From assembly GCA_018398585.1 (NCBI GenBank), contig JAGTTD010000009.1, forward strand, positions 10,235,193-10,299,192: a DNA stretch of 64,000 bases, read 5' to 3'. Shown here in pieces: positions 21,901 through 34,359 of this stretch (position 1 is the stretch's first letter; each line of letters starts with the position of its first letter). A program made the translations under genes and the position numbers. Origin of the DNA: Simmondsia chinensis (Eukaryota; Streptophyta; Magnoliopsida; Caryophyllales; Simmondsiaceae). The notes under the pieces were generated by a model. It did not search any database, had not been told where the DNA came from, and saw only the letters and a list, made by a program, of their open reading frames with translations.

Positions 21901-22967
21901 ATTGGTATCGGAGCCTTGATTTGGCTTCCGAATCAAGCTCATATCCGAAAAAAATTATAAGATCTGATTAGTTGTGTTGCAATTAATCAACAAAAGAAGG
22001 TTGGATACTGATTTAATTCAGATTTGGTGATCAGAAATTCAAATCTGAATTGATTGAAGAGTTTTGGCGGTACTGCATCAGCCTGGGCAGATTGCTTTCG
22101 GTTGGGACTTTAAGTGATCAAATTACATTGAAGTAAGCTCCATTTATCAGTAATTGTTGAGGACAATCAACATCAAGCTTATTCAGAACGAAATTCAATA
22201 GCATCGATCAAGCAAGTGCTGCAGAAGTGGAGAAATGAAGTAGTTGCAGTGCTGAAATTGGTGCTGAGCTACTTGATCGATCATCCATTTGATCGGTTGA
22301 GAAAGAAGTTTGAATTCAGCTATATGATCCACATTATACTTGATCATAATCAAAATGGCAGAGATAATCAATGGAGATGATTACAAAAGTTGTAATTCCG
22401 AAGTTGAAGATTGAGGTAAGGGATTTCTGATCTTCAAGTTGTAATTCGTTGAAGAATTGAGGTTGATGTTGGATTATGTCGAAATTGTGTTTATAAGCAA
22501 AAAAAAAAAATGAGAATTCATTAGAATCTATGGTGAACTTTGAGAATTACGTGTTATTGAGTCGAGATTTTGCTTAGGCGAAAATTTGTCAGCAGAGGCG
22601 ATAATCTGACAGGAAGCGAAAGTGTTGAAATCCGATTTCGTTCGTTGAGATCGCTTGAGTGTTGTGTTAAGAACTTGATTTTGATTTAGAGTTGAGCCTA
22701 ATTTAGAACTGTAAGTCTGAATACTCAAGAAAGAATCGCAGTTAGGGTTTGTCGAATACTTTGTGCGCGAAATCTGCAAGCTAGGGTTTATAATCATTGA
22801 CGAGCATATAACCGATAACCAGTGCGAGTTTGTGCGAACTAAGGAGTGGAATTTTATTAAGCAATCGATTGTTGAAGAATTGCAAAAGAAGCTCTTCATT
22901 TCTGCAAATTTTGAATTATACACTGCAACTGTCCTGACTCAGATCGAAGCTGTTATTCATTGCAAAT
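21901..22967 (+). other. Primer site and leader of X-2
   Basis: The primer site (21903-21914) is one base off the perfect tRNA-Met site. The rest is an untranslated leader related in word order to those of X-4 (49714-50578) and X-3 (42494-41600, minus), for example CTTGATCATAAT and ATTGCTTTCGGTTGGGA. Near 22820 a short frame reads CEFVRTKEWNFIKQSIVEE, matching FVQAKEYNFFKQSFVE of X-3, so coding may begin here in the ancestral element. Confidence 0.6.
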
Positions 22968-25870
22968 ATGGATGATGGTCTTAAGACACGATCGGGAGCT
23001 GGCGCAAATGTTACCATCAAACCTTAGTGTTTCATTAACGATCAGTTTCGGGAGTTTTGTGTCAAATTTGAGCAGAGGAATGCTGAGCTTATTGAGCAGA
23101 AAATCGAGTATAACCGCCAGCTTGACAGCATTCAACAAATGTTGAAGAAGTTGTTGGTGAGGATGTGAACAAAGAAGATCGGGTGCAACAAATTGAGCCT
23201 TCTAGCCAGATTGTTCCACCAGCGGAAGTAGTTCTACCGCAAGAGTTCGTTGTTGAGCAAAAAGAGGAGGTACAATCTATTGTCGTTGAAGATGAACTTG
23301 ATTACGACAATGCCGAAATCGAAGAACACAAGCCAGAAGAACCTGAGTTTGAACAAGATGATTCTTATGAAAACTCTATGCGAGAATTAGTGTCTCTTGA
23401 CGATGTTGAGACACAATATGACGAACATCCAGATTGGGAATATGATTCACAGGTCCGAGGAATGATTAAGACAGCAAAGAGTAAGTCGAAGAGAAATTAT
23501 CTAAGTGAAGCATTGGGAGATGTTGTGGGTAAAAAGAAGTTGTCCAAGCCAAAATTGAAGCGTGAGGTTGTGTTTCAGCCTATGATGCTGGATGATCAGC
23601 AAGGACTAACTCAAGATGTTGCTTCTATCGATCTACATGCTGGTTTACAATAGTCTGAAAGTTGTGTTGGTATACAAGGGTTGGGTGCAGCAGAATCTAA
23701 GACTTCAACTGAAAAACTAGATGTTACCGCTGCCATATCACTTAATACATCTCCAAATCAGTCAAGTGATACTCCATGGCAAGATGGAGGGCTGAACCGA
23801 AATGCTTTCACTGATAAGCAATGCTATTCTGTTGTTTCTGCTGCAGTGTCATCAACTATAGAGCAGGGGATGTCTAAGTTCATTTTTGGGCATGATGAAG
23901 TGTTAACTTGGGACCAGAACAACATCATCTTGGAGGCTGAGCAAGGTCTCTTGTGTTAGGTAGGAGATTACGAAGGTATAGTGGCTGAAATGTACTATCG
24001 GCATGCCGATCAGCAAGTTCGGCATGAGTAATTCCTTTATGTGAGTAGAGTTATGACTTGTCCAAGTGCAAGCTCCTATGATAGGTTACCGCCTGATCTA
24101 GGAGAAGGTTCTCGAGGCTATATGAAGCTGAGAAGAGTCGAATCCTTGCTGAAAAGAAGCACTCGAGCTGCGAGAGTGCGTTTCAAGGTTCACAGCAAAA
24201 CAAGCTTGTTTCCTATGCGAGCTATTGGGTTGTTGGATGTGTATAAACGTTGTATTATGCTGAAGGAAAATGGAGTGCAGTCCAATGTTAGTGCACGAAG
24301 CCAAGTAAACATAGAGATGTTAGCATTTGACAATTGGGATCAATCGCAAGTGACTGCTAATGTTGTAATGCAGATTCCGAACAGGTCTGAGGTGATTTGT
24401 TGTTATTGTTTTGAGTGGAAAAATCACATGCATAAGCTCCAATATGTCTTTAATGTTTTGATGGAAAGAATCAACGCAAGATTGGGGAATACTCTGGCTA
24501 ACATCAGTGAAAAAAATAGCAAGGAAGATCGGGACAGTACTGCAAGATGTAGGAAGAAATTTCCAGTTGTTCAAGAGCTTTATTGGTGTCCTCACTCGTT
24601 ATATTTGTTACTTATGCTTGTGTTGGTTGATAATGAAGCAAAGCTTGGTCATTTGAGGCAAGAGTGGTGGCTGGTTAAGCTGTGGGTAACAAGTAATCTG
24701 CTGTACAGTTCACAAAGGAAGAGCTGCAACATTAGAAGAATCGTTGGGTATGTTTTGGGCGATCAAGTTATGACATTGTGCATTTGGCATTCCACAATGG
24801 ATATTGAGTTCATAGTTCATGTGTCTTATGCCAGAGTTTGCGAAGAAGTGGTTGGAATTTTGAAATCTTACAAGTTTACTTTCAATATTCCACCAAAAGT
24901 TGTTTTGGAAGATGCAGAAAATTCTTAGAGAAATTCGCCACTGTTGGTAGTGAATAAGCCGATCAGTTTAAGTTTGGTTAGTGCTATTATCCCTTTTAGA
25001 AGGTGTAATAACTTGTTCACTTCAAACAACTTCCATATGAACATACACCGAGCTGCAATATGTCGTTTTGAACTGCATCAGGTTGGATCTGCTGAAGTCC
25101 TGGTTTCTGCAGCTATTTGGGTCATTTGGAAAGCAATCAAGGATTTATTGGTCATGTCATGAGTTGGGTTGGTAGGTGATTGTGTGAGCTGAAGTTATTG
25201 AAAATCATTGCAGCAGGACACATTAATTCATCAGTGAATCAAGTTCTAGTAGCAAATATGCAGTTTTGCCATGCCGATCGGTAAGTTCGGGATGAAATGA
25301 TTCTGTTTTTGAAGGGAGTTTTGATCAATAGGGTCCCTATCATGAAGCTATGCTGTTGGGAGGACGTTTGCAAGTTGTTTGTCTCTAAGACTTTAGCTGA
25401 GGGCAAAGAAATCACTGAAGTTTGGAGGTCACAGCTGCATCCTTATGAATTTTCAATGAGTTTGGTTACCATGATCTAGAATTGGGTCTGTTGGAGCTGC
25501 GTTTGGGAAGGCCAACAATCAGAATTTGATGTTTGTTTCTATTCGTTTGAATTTGGAAGGCCCCCCGAGATGTTAAATGACTTCATATGCAGATTTATAG
25601 GTTCAATGACGTCCAAACTTTGTTATGTAGCATTTTTCAAGCAAAATTACAGAAGTGTTGCTGCATGTTGTGAATTTCAGCAGGAAGATGGACTTTTGAG
25701 CTGTGTTAAGGGCAACGAGAGGAGTTGTGGGTGTGTTGTTGGTATGTGGTTGATCAATACAGACCTCAGGTACCTGCTGCATTACAAATCCAGTGCAAGT
25801 ATGCAATCTCAGAAGTTCTTAGAGTTCATCACCATCAGCTTCAACTTCTACCTCTACATCAAGAAGTGAT
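22968..25870 (+). pseudogene. ORF-X of X-2 with Gag-start relic
   Basis: ATG 22968 opens MDDGLKTRSGAGANVTIKP, close to the Gag start of chromovirus R-2 (MTDGIRTRSAAGG), and stops at 23025-23027. Further pieces follow in shifted frames: a coiled-coil-like stretch, then 23165-23653 (acidic, then WEYDSQVRGMIKTAKSKSKR, KKKLSKPKLKREVVFQPMM), 23681-23959 (STEKLDVTA, NTSPNQ, TPWQDGG), 24041-24928 (PPDLGE, YMKLRRVESLLKRSTRAAR, CCYCFEWKNHMHKLQYVFNV) and later scraps to 25870 (FGRPPEMLNDFICRFIGSM). The WFSKWMFKQYK block of X-1, X-3 and X-4 is missing or unrecognisable. Start codons of the later pieces are not meaningful. Function unknown. Confidence 0.75.
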
Positions 25871-25888
25871 TTCAAGTCTCATTCTCTT

Positions 25889-25926
25889 CATTCTTAAGGA
25901 CAAGAATGTTTTCAAGGGGAAGGCAA
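25889..25926 (+). other. Pre-PPT hairpin and polypurine tract of X-2
   Basis: CATTCTT-aagga-CAAGAATG type stem at 25889-25908, then AAGGGGAAGGCAA up to the LTR. Confidence 0.75.
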
Positions 25927-26399
25927 TGTTACAAACCGAGAATCCGAGGCTTGGGTTTAAATTGGAAATGGCGGGAATATGAATTGGTGTTAAAATTCAG
26001 TTAATTTCTGATCTACATTTCACTCTGCTGCTGCTACGTGGGTACTACTGGTTGCTGCTGCTGCGTGTTATCTGCTGCTGCTGGTAGTTACTATTTTTAG
26101 GCGATAATATTAATACATTTATATAGTAATTAGTTAGACTATGTTCTATATTGTTCTTAGTGGTTTGCCTTGCTTAGATTGTTATAAATAAGTGAAGGAT
26201 GTAATGGTTCAAGCATTCAATCAAATATCAAATACAATCTCATTTTGAGATCAATATTCTCTCTCTCATCTAACTCTCTCTATTTTCTCATCTAATTTCC
26301 CTTCTTTCTCTCATCTAAACTCTATATCTTTTCTCATCTCATACTCTCACTATCCCAACCAAGGTTAAGTTTCAAGACTTAATCTTCAAAACCTTAACA
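25927..26399 (+). repeat. 3' LTR of X-2
   Basis: 473 bp, TGTTACAAACCGAG...CCTTAACA; TATA-like GTTATAAATA at 26181-26190; pyrimidine-rich U5 and terminal hairpin (GTTAAG...CTTAAC, plus AAGA...TCTT). Confidence 0.9.
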
Positions 26400-26580
26400 C
26401 ATTTACGGACTTTGTCCATCTCATGGTACTTGTTTTGATAGAGAATAACATCCGAAGCATAAAGTCTCGTCAATTATATTAAAATTTGATGATAAAACCA
26501 AACAATTTTTATTCACTAATAAAAAGTTTACATAAATTGGGTTTCCTAGGACACTAGGTCTAACAATATCATGGTGTTCA
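26400..26580. other. Unassigned sequence
   Basis: Short stretch between X-2 and the G-family array; nothing recognised. Confidence 0.4.
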
Positions 26581-26914
26581 GATCCTAATTTTGAGAGGGT
26601 TGGGACAATACCATTTGAATAAAGTGCCATGTGGTTAGCATGTGAGGGCCATCTTGAAGGAAGTCATGCCTTTAAGTACTAGGGTAACGACATTTCGAGC
26701 CCAGTATCCCGAGAAGGCAGTAGCCCTTGACAAGGGTATTAGCTACTTGAGATTTCAAAAGGCTAAAGGGTTAAGGGAGATCGAGCTAGAGGAGCGGCAA
26801 AGAAGGCTGCTGGACAGGTGGTTTTGAGGCTCAAGATAGTTACTTGGAGCATAATTCTATTACATGGGGGCTAAGCTTAATCCAATATAATGTGGGGAGT
26901 CTAGAGGGGAATTC

Positions 26915-27758
26915 TGTTAGGAAATCGGACGTGGGCACCAAGGATTTCCCTCCAAAACTAAATTCAAGCCACGTTAATTGAAAATTTGCGCAACAGCTAT
27001 TTCTTGTTTCTCATAAATAAAGGACTTTGCGTAAGTACAAAGCAGTTCGTGCACTCATTACAAAAATTCTGCAAGTTTTCTTCTGCAGCACGCTTGTGCT
27101 TTTTCCCTATGAGTAGCGTAACCTTGCTAGACGTAGCATAACTTAGATCTTTGTTGTACTTACTTTCATAGAAATGTAGTTCTCGGGCTTCAGATATTGC
27201 TTTTCAGTTTTAATCCATTCCTACAAATCAATGAGTATAAATTTGAGGCTTTAATGGCCAAGGCTTATCCCTTGATTGCATCTGCCTTGACACTACTATC
27301 ACTGCTTGATAAGTCAGGTGAACTTAGGTTCATGTCATTATTTAGGGCTTTGATGGCCAAGGATGCCCCTTGATTGCATTGGTCCTAATCATGTGACTTG
27401 AATATGGTTTGCTCTATCTTAAGCTTGTCGTACCTAACTCATTCGAGTCATTATAAGTCACGGGTGCTAGGCTTCGAATCCTAATTGACTCAGGCGTGTA
27501 AGTAGACTACTGAGCTATTAGGCTTGTCTCCACCTGAGTTCCTGACTTGTAAGTGTAAGGGCAAAGATGTCTGTGGGCCCTACTCTATTACCATAACTGC
27601 CATTTTAGTTAGGTCTATATCCTTGAAGCTTCGATCATAAATTACATAAAAAATCCACAAAAACATTTAACAAAGTTTCTAAATTGAAGCATAAGCAGAA
27701 CTCACTGTATAACCCAAGTTAGATACACCAATATATCACAACCTTTTCTCCGAAAATA
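26915..27758 (+). repeat. LTR-a of G-2, left part
   Basis: Starts TGTTAGGAAATCGGACG after a purine-rich GAGGGGAATTC. TATA-like CATAAATAAAGG near 27012. It is interrupted after AAATA (27754-27758), the N-2 TSD, and resumes at 53936. Total original length about 983 bp. Confidence 0.82.
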
Positions 27759-28180
27759 TGTCATGACCCGGGATTTGGAGTTAAGTATTAGGAAGTTATT
27801 AATTGTAATAAAATACTTTAAGTTCTTAGTATTAGCTTAATTAGTACGTTAATTACAAGAAATTATCCCATTAGCCTAATGAGTCTTCTTTTGTTCACTT
27901 GTACAAGTCAAGATTATTGAAATGTTAGTTAACAAGTCGAGATTGGCGGCTAAGAGCGGGAAAGTTGGTTAAGTGAAGATGCCCAGATGCAATGTATTAT
28001 TCATATTATAGAAGTAATAAGTAGTGGATTCTCTTGCAAAAAGGGAATCATTGATGATAATGAATTGATTTCTCTCTCTCATCTTAATCTTCTCTCTATT
28101 TCTCGTTTCTATTCACTTCTTTCGCATCTCATACTATATTATCCTTAGATTATGATAAAGATTTATCTTGAATCATAACA
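27759..28180 (+). repeat. 5' LTR of N-2
   Basis: 422 bp, TGTCATGACCCGGG...GAATCATAACA. Pyrimidine-rich U5 with terminal hairpin TTATGAT (28150-28156) and ATCATAA (28172-28178). Followed by a degenerate primer site GGGTATCAGACC (28182-28193). The leader 28194-28737 shows no other feature. Confidence 0.9.
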
Positions 28181-28737
28181 AGGGTATCAGACCTTTGATT
28201 TGATTCCAAATCAAGTCAATTGATATCAAGCCTTGATCAAGTTGCATTGATCAAGAAATTGTGCCTAAATGGTTTAATTTTTTGTTTGTGCAAGACTTAA
28301 CCTAAGTTCTGCTTGTGATCAAGCTTGAGTCAGCCGATGGTTCTGCTGTCAACAAGATTCAAATTGAACTTGCTAAATTGTCTTCATATTGAGGTACATT
28401 CGTGAGATCTTTTGTTACTAGAGTATTCAATCAAACTTCAGTGCTTTGAATTTTTGGGTTGGAAGTTGCTGTTACTGCGGTTGGTTTGTTGAACCTGTTC
28501 AGTTGTGCTGAGTTCACAAGTGAACAAGGCTCAACACATCGAATTCTTGATAGAGTTGCTGTTCTTGATTCGCTTAATTGGAAATTACATTAGATATAGT
28601 TGAACCTTAACAATTGACCTTGAATCAAGCTTTGGTAGTTAATTCTGGTAGAAATTGCTTTCGGTTTCTCTGAATTGAGTTAAATTGTGTTAGATAGAAA
28701 TGGATGTTGCTTAAATCAAACTTCCAATGATTCCAAG

Positions 28738-31700
28738 CTTTTGATCAAAGTCACGTAGCTTCTTTACCACATAGATGACGATATTCTTTACCAAGTATTT
28801 TGGCCTTATGGTCTTCTTCAAAGTATTAATGTGGTCTCATCTTCTATTAGTGAGGTTATTGCTCAAATTAGTTATTATACGAGATGGAGTGCCGATTTAG
28901 CCTTCAATTCATTACACGGGCGAAACATATACAATGGATGTTGTGCTTTGGACATAAACTTCCTCAGGTCATGTAAGGATATGGGAGGAGAGCTTGAGGT
29001 GGTAGGATTTACTAATTGTCAAGCTAAGGAAGAACTTGATATTCCTTTGGGAGTCAATCAACACTTGCACTCGTTAGATCAAGTAGAAGTGGTATAGTAG
29101 CAACATTTGCATTCATTGGATTAGGGTGAATTGATACAGCAGCAACTTAATCTCAATTTTCAAGATGAGGTTCAGGAAGCAGCACAGGTTGATGTTGCAA
29201 CTGAACAACATGTGTTTGGTCCTTCATTGCTACAAATAAATGCCATAATATCAAGTGTTCCTAATTTGGAATCACAAATCAAGAGCACAAAAAAACAACA
29301 GCATCAACAAGACCAAATCCAGTGCTTGCAAGCGCTCCCGTAAAAGCAGGGTCGGGGGGAGGGGGGGGGGGAATACGCAGCCTTCCCCCTTCAGAGGGCT
29401 ACCCTTAAGAGAGGCTGTTTCTGAGGACCCCAAACCTGAGAAGCTGATTTGCAGCATAGAGCATGTAACCTGGCAGTAAGAGAGCAACAAAGCATAAGTA
29501 GGGCAAAACACACAGCGAGCAAGAGTGCACAAGTGATTGAAAAGGAAACAAATCAAGTGAACCAAAGGCCTCTTGATCTAGGAAGGAGGAGTTTTGTATT
29601 GAATTGGAAGCTAATCAACCTTCACATCACAAATGTTAGTAAGACACATTTGGTGGGGTTGGAGTTAACTTGAATGTGGAAATTACTGTAGCGAAACAGG
29701 TTGAGGATGCAAAGATTCAGGATAAACTTGTTAAGATGAGGCAAACACAGTTTGTTAATGATGCAGAAATTTCAGTACAGCAGTATGCAAACATCAACCA
29801 ATGTAATGTGAATTTACATGATCCGGATTTGGTAGTGCCTAAAGAGCTCATGGTTGTAAGCCTTGCCACATCTCAAGACAATGTTAGAGCCTCACAATTT
29901 GTTGAACAAGATGTAGTGCTACAGAATATTGTAGCTGCAAATCAAGACATTATCAACCGAGGGCTTGAGACGCAGAGTAGACTTAGGTTTGTGGAAATTC
30001 AGAAGCTTAGCATTGTAGTGACAACCACAATTCAGAATGAAAATGTACAATTACAAGTCATGGCACCATTGAAAGTTTCAAAAAATGAAGTGCAAGTGGA
30101 AATGGAAGTTCTAAGCTTCAGAATGTTGCATTTGAAGCTGATCTTACAGCCTAAAATGGGGATAAGGTTAGTAATTTGCCTTAGTCACAAGAAGTGCTTC
30201 TCAAGCAAGAAATAAAGATCATTGATGAAGCCAATCTTGGTCTATAAGGGAAGACCTCTAGATTTTCTTCTTCTCAAATCAAATAAAGTGACTCTTGAAA
30301 AGTTTTTCATGTTCAAGAATATGAAGTTGAAGCAGCACAAGGTGGTGTTTTTGTCAATTGATAGAGTTGGGGCTCGTTCATGGATTAAATGGGCAATCAA
30401 ATTAGCAAGGAAGAGGTGGAATTCAGGGAGCAAGGTTACAAAACTAGTAAGAAATAGAACTAATATTGTAGGCATGAAGAAACATTGTGTTAACACTCCA
30501 GTGCAAGCAGATGCTTAATTTCAGATGGGAAATTTACAAAATCTGAGCAAAGGGTAGGCTCAAGTGTGCGGAGCTAGTGTTTATTTACCCTTGAATACAA
30601 AAAAAACAAGCCACATGATTTAAGGGAAGTAAAGTACGCTGTTGTTTGCCCAAGAAAAGAAATTAAGATGGAAAACGATGTTAGACAACAACTTAAGTTT
30701 GTAGTCCATTGTCCAATGGTGGAATTAGTGGAGTGTATAAGGCATGGAAAGAAGGTTGATCAATTCGATGATGTGTTGCTGTGTGTGCAAATTTACCAAG
30801 ATGCAGTGATTGCAAATGTGGTTCACACGGATAAGGCGATTTGCAGGTTGCACTTTGATAAACAACACTTTGGAAGTGTGGCTGATCTACAATGTCTAAA
30901 AGATCTTTGGTTCTTGCTGATAGTTTTAGTGATGCAGAGGCCAAGGGCACCTTCCTTGCATCCAAATCTAGATGAACAACAGAACAGCAAAGAGACAGCC
31001 CTATTTTAAGAGTTTTAAACATCCTAAGAGGAGAGTAAATCAGTTCCCAAAGTTGTTGCCACATGAGATACCATCTATTGCTCATGTGCAGCAGCGACAA
31101 TCTACGGACAAACATGGTGAGGTGGGTCATGATCCATTTGATGATGCCAATCCAATATCGTAATCAAAGTCCCTTATGGAAAATCAGCCCAGAATGTTGT
31201 GGAGATTGCAGTTAACATTTGGAAGTTACATCAGTAAGTAGTTCAATGAAGCTGAATTTGTCTTGAATTATGTGGTCTTGGTATGTGTTAGTGCAACTTG
31301 GGAGGTCTTTGGAAACTTGAGAGCAACCTTGTGGCTATTACCAAACCTTAGAATTACTGATTTCTATAAAAGAACTAGTAGTAGTTCAGATCTTTACAGC
31401 ATAGATGTGCCTGGATCCTTGAAATTCATGATGTTGGCTGTAATTCTTAGAGAAAAATTGTTGCAATTGAAGCCTAGAGCTCATTCCAATAGTAAAAGCA
31501 AGTGCGCCTCCTACAACAGCCAAGGCCAAGAGTTCATTAGCAAGGATGCTAAAGAGATTAATACAATGGTGACCTTTTTTGTTCTCAATAAAAGTATTGA
31601 AGGCATAGGAAGCATGTTTTATTTGTTGTATGCAGATAAAGCTCCGAGGAAAAACATAAGCAAACATAACAAGTGGAGGATATTTGAAAGCCCTTTTACT

Positions 31701-31766
31701 CATATAGTTGCAGCCATGGGCATAGATCACATGCTTAAGCAAGATGGAAGGCTGCAAGATACTTGA
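28738..31766 (+). pseudogene. RRM / SIDRxGA protein remnant of N-2
   Basis: Decayed coding region. From 28738 the frame reads LLIKVT, a TAG (28756-28758), then LLYHIDDDILYQVFWPYG, SADLAFNSLHGRNIYNGCC and ALDINFL: the same PTB-type RRM as N-1. Gln-rich text follows to 29340, where an antisense SINE interrupts it. Then 29670-30215 (unrecognised) and 30222-30518, which holds a block also found in N-3: VYKGRPLDFLLLKSNK and VFLSIDRVGARSWIKWAI. The pieces 30668-31009 and 31263-31766 are unrecognised; their gene status is weak. X-3 inserted directly after (31870). No enzyme motif. The RRM and the SIDRxGA block may have been one protein. Confidence 0.7.
29330..29475 (-). mobile_element. tRNA-derived SINE fragment (TS/Au type), antisense
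   Basis: On the minus strand: a box-B-like GGTTTGGGGTC (29436-29426), GAAACAGCCTCTCTTAAG, GGAAGGCTGCGTA, a long C-run with CCCGACCC, and CGGGAGCGCTTG. This order is that of plant TS/Au SINEs. The poly-G run on the plus strand (29355-29371) is its C-run. The 5' head with box A is not clear, and no target duplication was found. It lies inside the N-2 coding region. Confidence 0.65.
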
Positions 31767-31869
31767 GAGGTCAGATTCATTATTCTGTGTTTAGATGTAC
31801 CTATGGAAACAATGAGAGCAACTCTTCCACAATTAGTAGCTGCAATTTTAGAATCTATCAACAACAATA

Positions 31870-32370
31870 TGTTAAGATTCAAGATTACTCTTGGATCTTA
31901 ACCTAGGTTGAGATAGTGAGAGTATGAGACGAAGAGAGAATTTAGAGTTTAGAGGAGGTAAGAAGGGGAAGGAGATGAGAAGTAGAAAGAGAGAGATATC
32001 AAAGATATCAATTATCATTCACCAAAGTGATGAGCTCTTCAAGAGAGGCTCTACATATTTATACTAATAATCCTTAGGATGGCTTAAAACTAAAAATATC
32101 TAGAGATTCAATGATCCTAGACACAAGGAGTAACCAACTCAACCAACAACTAACTAACTAGCTGCCACTAAAACCGGCATTGACCACCTAAGCTACATAC
32201 CACTGAAGTTCACTTATTACATGACTTACCAAGGGACTTAAGCAACTAATTACATCAAGACTTATTCTAGTTACAATATCCACACGTTAATACAACTCAA
32301 TTAGCTATATTCAACACCCTATTACAATTATACTCAATTTCATATGCCCCCTATTATGAGAATCACAACA
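31870..32370 (-). repeat. 3' LTR of X-3
   Basis: 501 bp. Minus strand TGTTGTGATTCTC...GAATCTTAACA. Its sequence is related to the LTR of N-3 (61509-61890), although the two elements carry different proteins. Confidence 0.92.
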
Positions 32371-32409
32371 TTACTCCCTCCTTTAAAAGATTCTTGTCCC
32401 CAAGAATCT
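32371..32409 (-). other. Pre-PPT hairpin and polypurine tract of X-3
   Basis: Minus strand AGATTCTTG-GGGA-CAAGAATCT (32409-32388), 9-bp stem, followed by AAAGGAGGGAGTAA up to the LTR. Confidence 0.8.
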
Positions 32410-32647
32410 AGAAAAGGGCTGAGACCTTTAAGAACACTTATTGTTGTTGAAAGGAGAGCTGAAATTGATGAACTCATGCTAAAGTCTGCAGTTAAAGACG
32501 TCTTGGTGCTGAACATGGGTTGAACATGAAGCAAAAGGAGAGCTGAAATTGATGAACTCATGCTGGAGTCTGCAGATAAGAACATCTGGGTGCTGAACAT
32601 GAGCTCAACATGAAGCAAATTGGCTGTGCAGCTGCGAATTTCAGCAT

Positions 32648-34354
32648 TTATGAATACACTAAATGCAGATCCGGAACTGAATTGTACCGCAACGGACTTG
32701 CTGAAATTTGTTGCAGCTGAAACAAGCCAATGATGATGAGTATGACTCTTGTTTTGACACAATGTTTGCATTTGAATGTGTAGTACTCTTCTGGAGGTCT
32801 GCACTGATCAAACCAAACCATCCCAACATCAACAACACACCCACGACACCTCATGATGCAGATAATACAGCTCAAAACTCTTTCTTGGTGCAGAGAACCA
32901 TAAAACACATCAACACTTCTGAAATTCTCCTTGTAATATGCTGCGCAATAGAATTTGAATTTTGTTAAACCCATAAGGCTGCATATGAAGGCCTTGAACA
33001 CCTCAGGAGGCCTTCCAAACTCAAACCAAGTGAGGCAAGGATCAAAATTTGCTTGAAGAAATTCTGAATTGCAGCTAAAACAACCCCATATCTTGATCTT
33101 GGTGACAAAACACATTGAGATTCCATAAGAATGCAGCTGCAGCCATTTTATCTTGGATCTTATCCAAAATTTGTATTGTTTAAACATCCACTTACTAAAC
33201 CATCTCAGTCCCAGCTCAACAAACTCTTGATTGCTTCCTAATTCCTCATGTTGTGCTGCAGAGCTCAAACATACAGCAGTGTTAAACCGGTGCACCACAT
33301 AGTTGTGGATATGGCAGATTTCAGCTCGATTTCTATCCATATGGAAGCTTCTTAATGTGAACAAGTTATGACATCTTCCCAAAATCATAATAGCACCAAA
33401 CCCACTCCAATTGAGCAACACATTTACTTCTGACAGTGAAGGGAGTGCAATTTCCCACACATTTTCAACAGCCACTTTGAAGGCTGTTGTAAGCATCTTG
33501 AATTTGAACTCAAGTGATCTGGAATTTTCAGCTTCCTCTTCCAATAATCTTGCATAGATCACACCATAGGTTCCCATTCTTTGATCTTGACAAAGCATAG
33601 TGACGATGCACCAGAAATTTCGAATACATTGCTGTCCAATCTTGTTCACTTGAACATTTGTGACTTTGGCTCGAAAATCTGAACCTATGCTCCACCAAGT
33701 TAAGAACTTATGAGGCACAAGTGAATTCCACGGACACAAGGGCTTCACTTGCATTCTCAAAGCAACCCAATTGACAGAATTTATTCTGCAGCTACCACCT
33801 TTCAGATGGTTCACAAATCTTTCAGCTATTGTTTCGACTAACTTGATCTTCCTACATTCGAACAGGGTGCGGCAGCTATCTGCTTCAAAAACAACTTGAA
33901 TTCTCAGCTATTCCAGTGACCAATGTTACCTCAAATGATCAAGCTTTGCTTTCTCGTCAACCATGTCACACATGAGTAACAAATATAACAAGTGGAGACG
34001 CCAAAAGAACTCTCGAACAACTGTAAACTTCTTCAAACTTAGAGTTGATCTATTCCAAACTCCCTTGCTAATGTTTGCTCTAATTTCAGCTGGAGTTATC
34101 CTCAATGTTGCACTAATCTTTTCCATCCAAACATTAAGAAAATATTGAAGCTTGTGCATATAATTTTTCCATTCGGAACAACCGCAACAGATCATCCCAA
34201 ACACATTTAGGTTCTGAATCTGATCGGCAACCTGCAGTCGCTGTTTGTGCCAATTTTCAAGTGCTATCCTCTTTGTTTTTACTTGGCTTTGTGCTCTAGC
34301 TATGAGATCATACCAGAGGCCCAACACCTCTTTAAACCATCCACAATTCATCAG
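32648..34354 (-). pseudogene. ORF-X of X-3, C-terminal half
   Basis: Right of the R-2 insertion point the frame resumes at 34354 and reads to a stop at 33926: WYDLIARAQSQVKTKRIALE, VFGMICCGCSEWKNYMHKLQ and FLNVWMEKISATLRI are its main text. A short damaged stretch (33925-33815) follows. Then comes a long open part 33814-32648 (388 codons, opening codon GTG): FVELGLRWFSKWMFKQYKF, FEFGRPPEVFKAFICSLMG, KFYCAAYYKENFRS, FYGSLHQERVLSCIICI, DQCRPPEEYYTFKCKHC. It is rich in Trp, Phe, Tyr and Cys, with no transmembrane segment or known fold that I can name. The same blocks occur in X-1 and X-4. Confidence 0.8.
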
Positions 34355-34359
34355 CGAAC

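Larger units (their letters stand above)
21729..26399 (+). mobile_element. X-2: non-autonomous LTR element, 5' LTR truncated
   Basis: Element with a partial 5' LTR (21729-21900), a primer site TGGTATCGGAGC (21903-21914), a leader of about 1.05 kb, broken ORF-X coding sequence, a pre-PPT hairpin and a full 3' LTR. About 300 bp of the 5' LTR is missing and replaced by the tandem repeat. Encodes no polymerase or integrase. Confidence 0.88.

Noticed and set aside
29255..29479. ORFs across the SINE
   Set aside because: The reading is through SINE sequence and a G-run; no conservation.
32648..33814. ORF-X C-terminal half as an envelope-like gene
   Set aside because: It belongs to one long protein, not a separate ORF after pol, and I see no signal peptide, furin-like site or anchor segment.
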